From an uncultured Chloroflexota bacterium (lineage in GTDB: Bacteria > Chloroflexota > Dehalococcoidia > SAR202 > UBA11138), in contig CAJWRP010000096.1 of the NCBI GenBank assembly GCA_913046025.1, forward strand, positions 1 through 7,418: a stretch of DNA of 7,418 nucleotides. The letters run 5' to 3'. Below the pieces are notes generated by a model that had not been told where the DNA came from, searched no databases, and saw nothing but the letters and a program-made list of their open reading frames with translations. The translations under genes and the position numbers were made by a program. This document shows, one piece after another, positions 6,575 through 7,418 of this stretch (positions are counted from its first letter, which is position 1; every line of letters begins with the position of its first letter).

Positions 6575-7418
6575 TGAACCAACAGAGTGAAATGGCTCAG
6601 GATAGGATTTTCCCCTTTAGCGCTATCGTGGGTCAGGAACGCATGAAGCTGGCGTTGATCTTAAATGCCATTAATCCCGGTATTGGCGGCGTTCTTATCC
6701 GGGGCGAGAAGGGCACGGCCAAGTCGACTGCCGCACGATCTCTGGCGGCACTGCTGCCTGAGTTGGAAGTAGTGACGGGCTGCCCTTATAGCTGTGATCC
6801 TGCATCGCCTTTTGCGGATTGTAGTTTCTGCAGCCGCAACGAGACGAAGCAGTCTGTCCGGCGTCAGGTGAGACTGGTGGAATTGCCGGTTAGCGCAACC
6901 GAGGAGGCCGTTGTCGGCACCCTGGATATCGAGTCTGCCATCCGCGATGGCCAGAGGCGCTTCGAGCCGGGGTTGCTGGCTTCTGCTCACCGAGGCATCC
7001 TCTATATTGATGAGGTCAACTTGCTGAACGACCACGTTGTCGATGTGTTGCTGGACTCCGCTGCTATGGGCCGCAACTTCGTCGAGCGCGAAGGCATATC
7101 CTTTTCCCACCCTGCTCAGTTCCTGTTAATCGGAACCATGAACCCCGAGGAAGGCGACCTTAGGCCGCAGTTCATAGACCGATTTGGACTGGCCGTTGAG
7201 ATTGATCATATTTCCGATCCGGAGCGACGAGTTGAGGTTGTTCGCAGGCGCATCGCATACGAGTCAGACCCCACCGCGTTCCAGCCGCTTTGGGAAGAGC
7301 CTGAGATGGACGAGCGCACCAAAGTCGCATCAGCCAAAGAACTACTGGCGTCCGTGGTGGTCGACGACAGCATATTGATGTTCATCGCCAGACTGTGCTC
7401 CGAGCATGAGGTGGACGG
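6574..7418 (+). CDS. chlI: ChlI/BchI-type AAA+ chelatase ATPase, partial (3' end outside the window)
   Basis: This is the motor subunit of a class I metal chelatase; AAA+ I-type rings hydrolyse ATP to drive insertion by the large subunit, here CobN. The 281 visible residues begin with FSAIVGQERMKLAL. Then come Walker A GEKGTAKST (44-52), Walker B GILYIDEVNLL (141-151), the sensor-like GTMNPEEGDLRPQ (187-199) and DRFGL (202-206). Between Walker A and the next strand lies a four-Cys insert, C70-x3-C74 and C83-x2-C86, which may bind a metal ion. The start overlaps the hydrolase stop; an ATG at 6571 is also possible. Comparable CobN-linked proteins often continue into a D-type region with a VWA domain, which would lie beyond the edge. 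CobS is excluded by the motifs. Mg-chelatase I of a photosynthetic pathway is the alternative, made less likely by the riboswitch. Confidence 0.92.
   Translation, partial: MNQQSEMAQDRIFPFSAIVGQERMKLALILNAINPGIGGVLIRGEKGTAKSTAARSLAALLPELEVVTGCPYSCDPASPFADCSFCSRNETKQSVRRQVRLVELPVSATEEAVVGTLDIESAIRDGQRRFEPGLLASAHRGILYIDEVNLLNDHVVDVLLDSAAMGRNFVEREGISFSHPAQFLLIGTMNPEEGDLRPQFIDRFGLAVEIDHISDPERRVEVVRRRIAYESDPTAFQPLWEEPEMDERTKVASAKELLASVVVDDSILMFIARLCSEHEVD

Overview
The window reads as part of a bacterial chromosome. It is built around a cobalamin-controlled operon for a class I metal chelatase of tetrapyrrole (cobalamin) biosynthesis. Every supported gene is on the + strand. GC content looks moderate. 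The tail of a repeat protein of the 'GADGLPIIS...NGDLKVA' type, the AdoCbl riboswitch, and cobN paired with a ChlI-type ATPase would suit a Chloroflexota lineage (Dehalococcoidia or SAR202-like). That is a family-level impression, not a proof, and no rRNA or other marker gene is present.

Layout. Positions 2-379 are the 3' end of a gene that begins outside the window and encodes tandem 50-residue repeats. Positions 380-591 hold nothing I can support. At 592-620 there is a good sigma70-type promoter with an extended -10. Positions 721-904 are a cobalamin riboswitch with all the classical conserved blocks. A strong hairpin follows at 909-948, then a perfect intrinsic terminator at 982-1012, placed 55 nt before the cobN start at 1068. 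CobN (1272 aa) is complete. After a 141-nt spacer come two tandem, related alpha/beta-hydrolases at 5028-5804 and 5804-6574, overlapping by one base. They are followed, again with overlap, by a ChlI-type AAA+ ATPase that runs off the right edge.

How the parts fit. CobN is the large tetrapyrrole-binding subunit, and the AAA+ protein is the ATP-hydrolysing motor of the same chelatase class. No cobS or cobT is seen, so this looks like the hybrid arrangement of CobN with a Mg-chelatase-like I/D motor. The riboswitch and terminator argue for cobalt and cobalamin rather than chlorophyll: when adenosylcobalamin is plentiful, transcription should stop before cobN. The two hydrolases lie between the chelatase subunits and are apparently co-translated with the ATPase. 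Their substrate is unknown, and they are the least explained part of the locus.

I did not find a defence system, mobile element, CRISPR array, tRNA or rRNA in the window.
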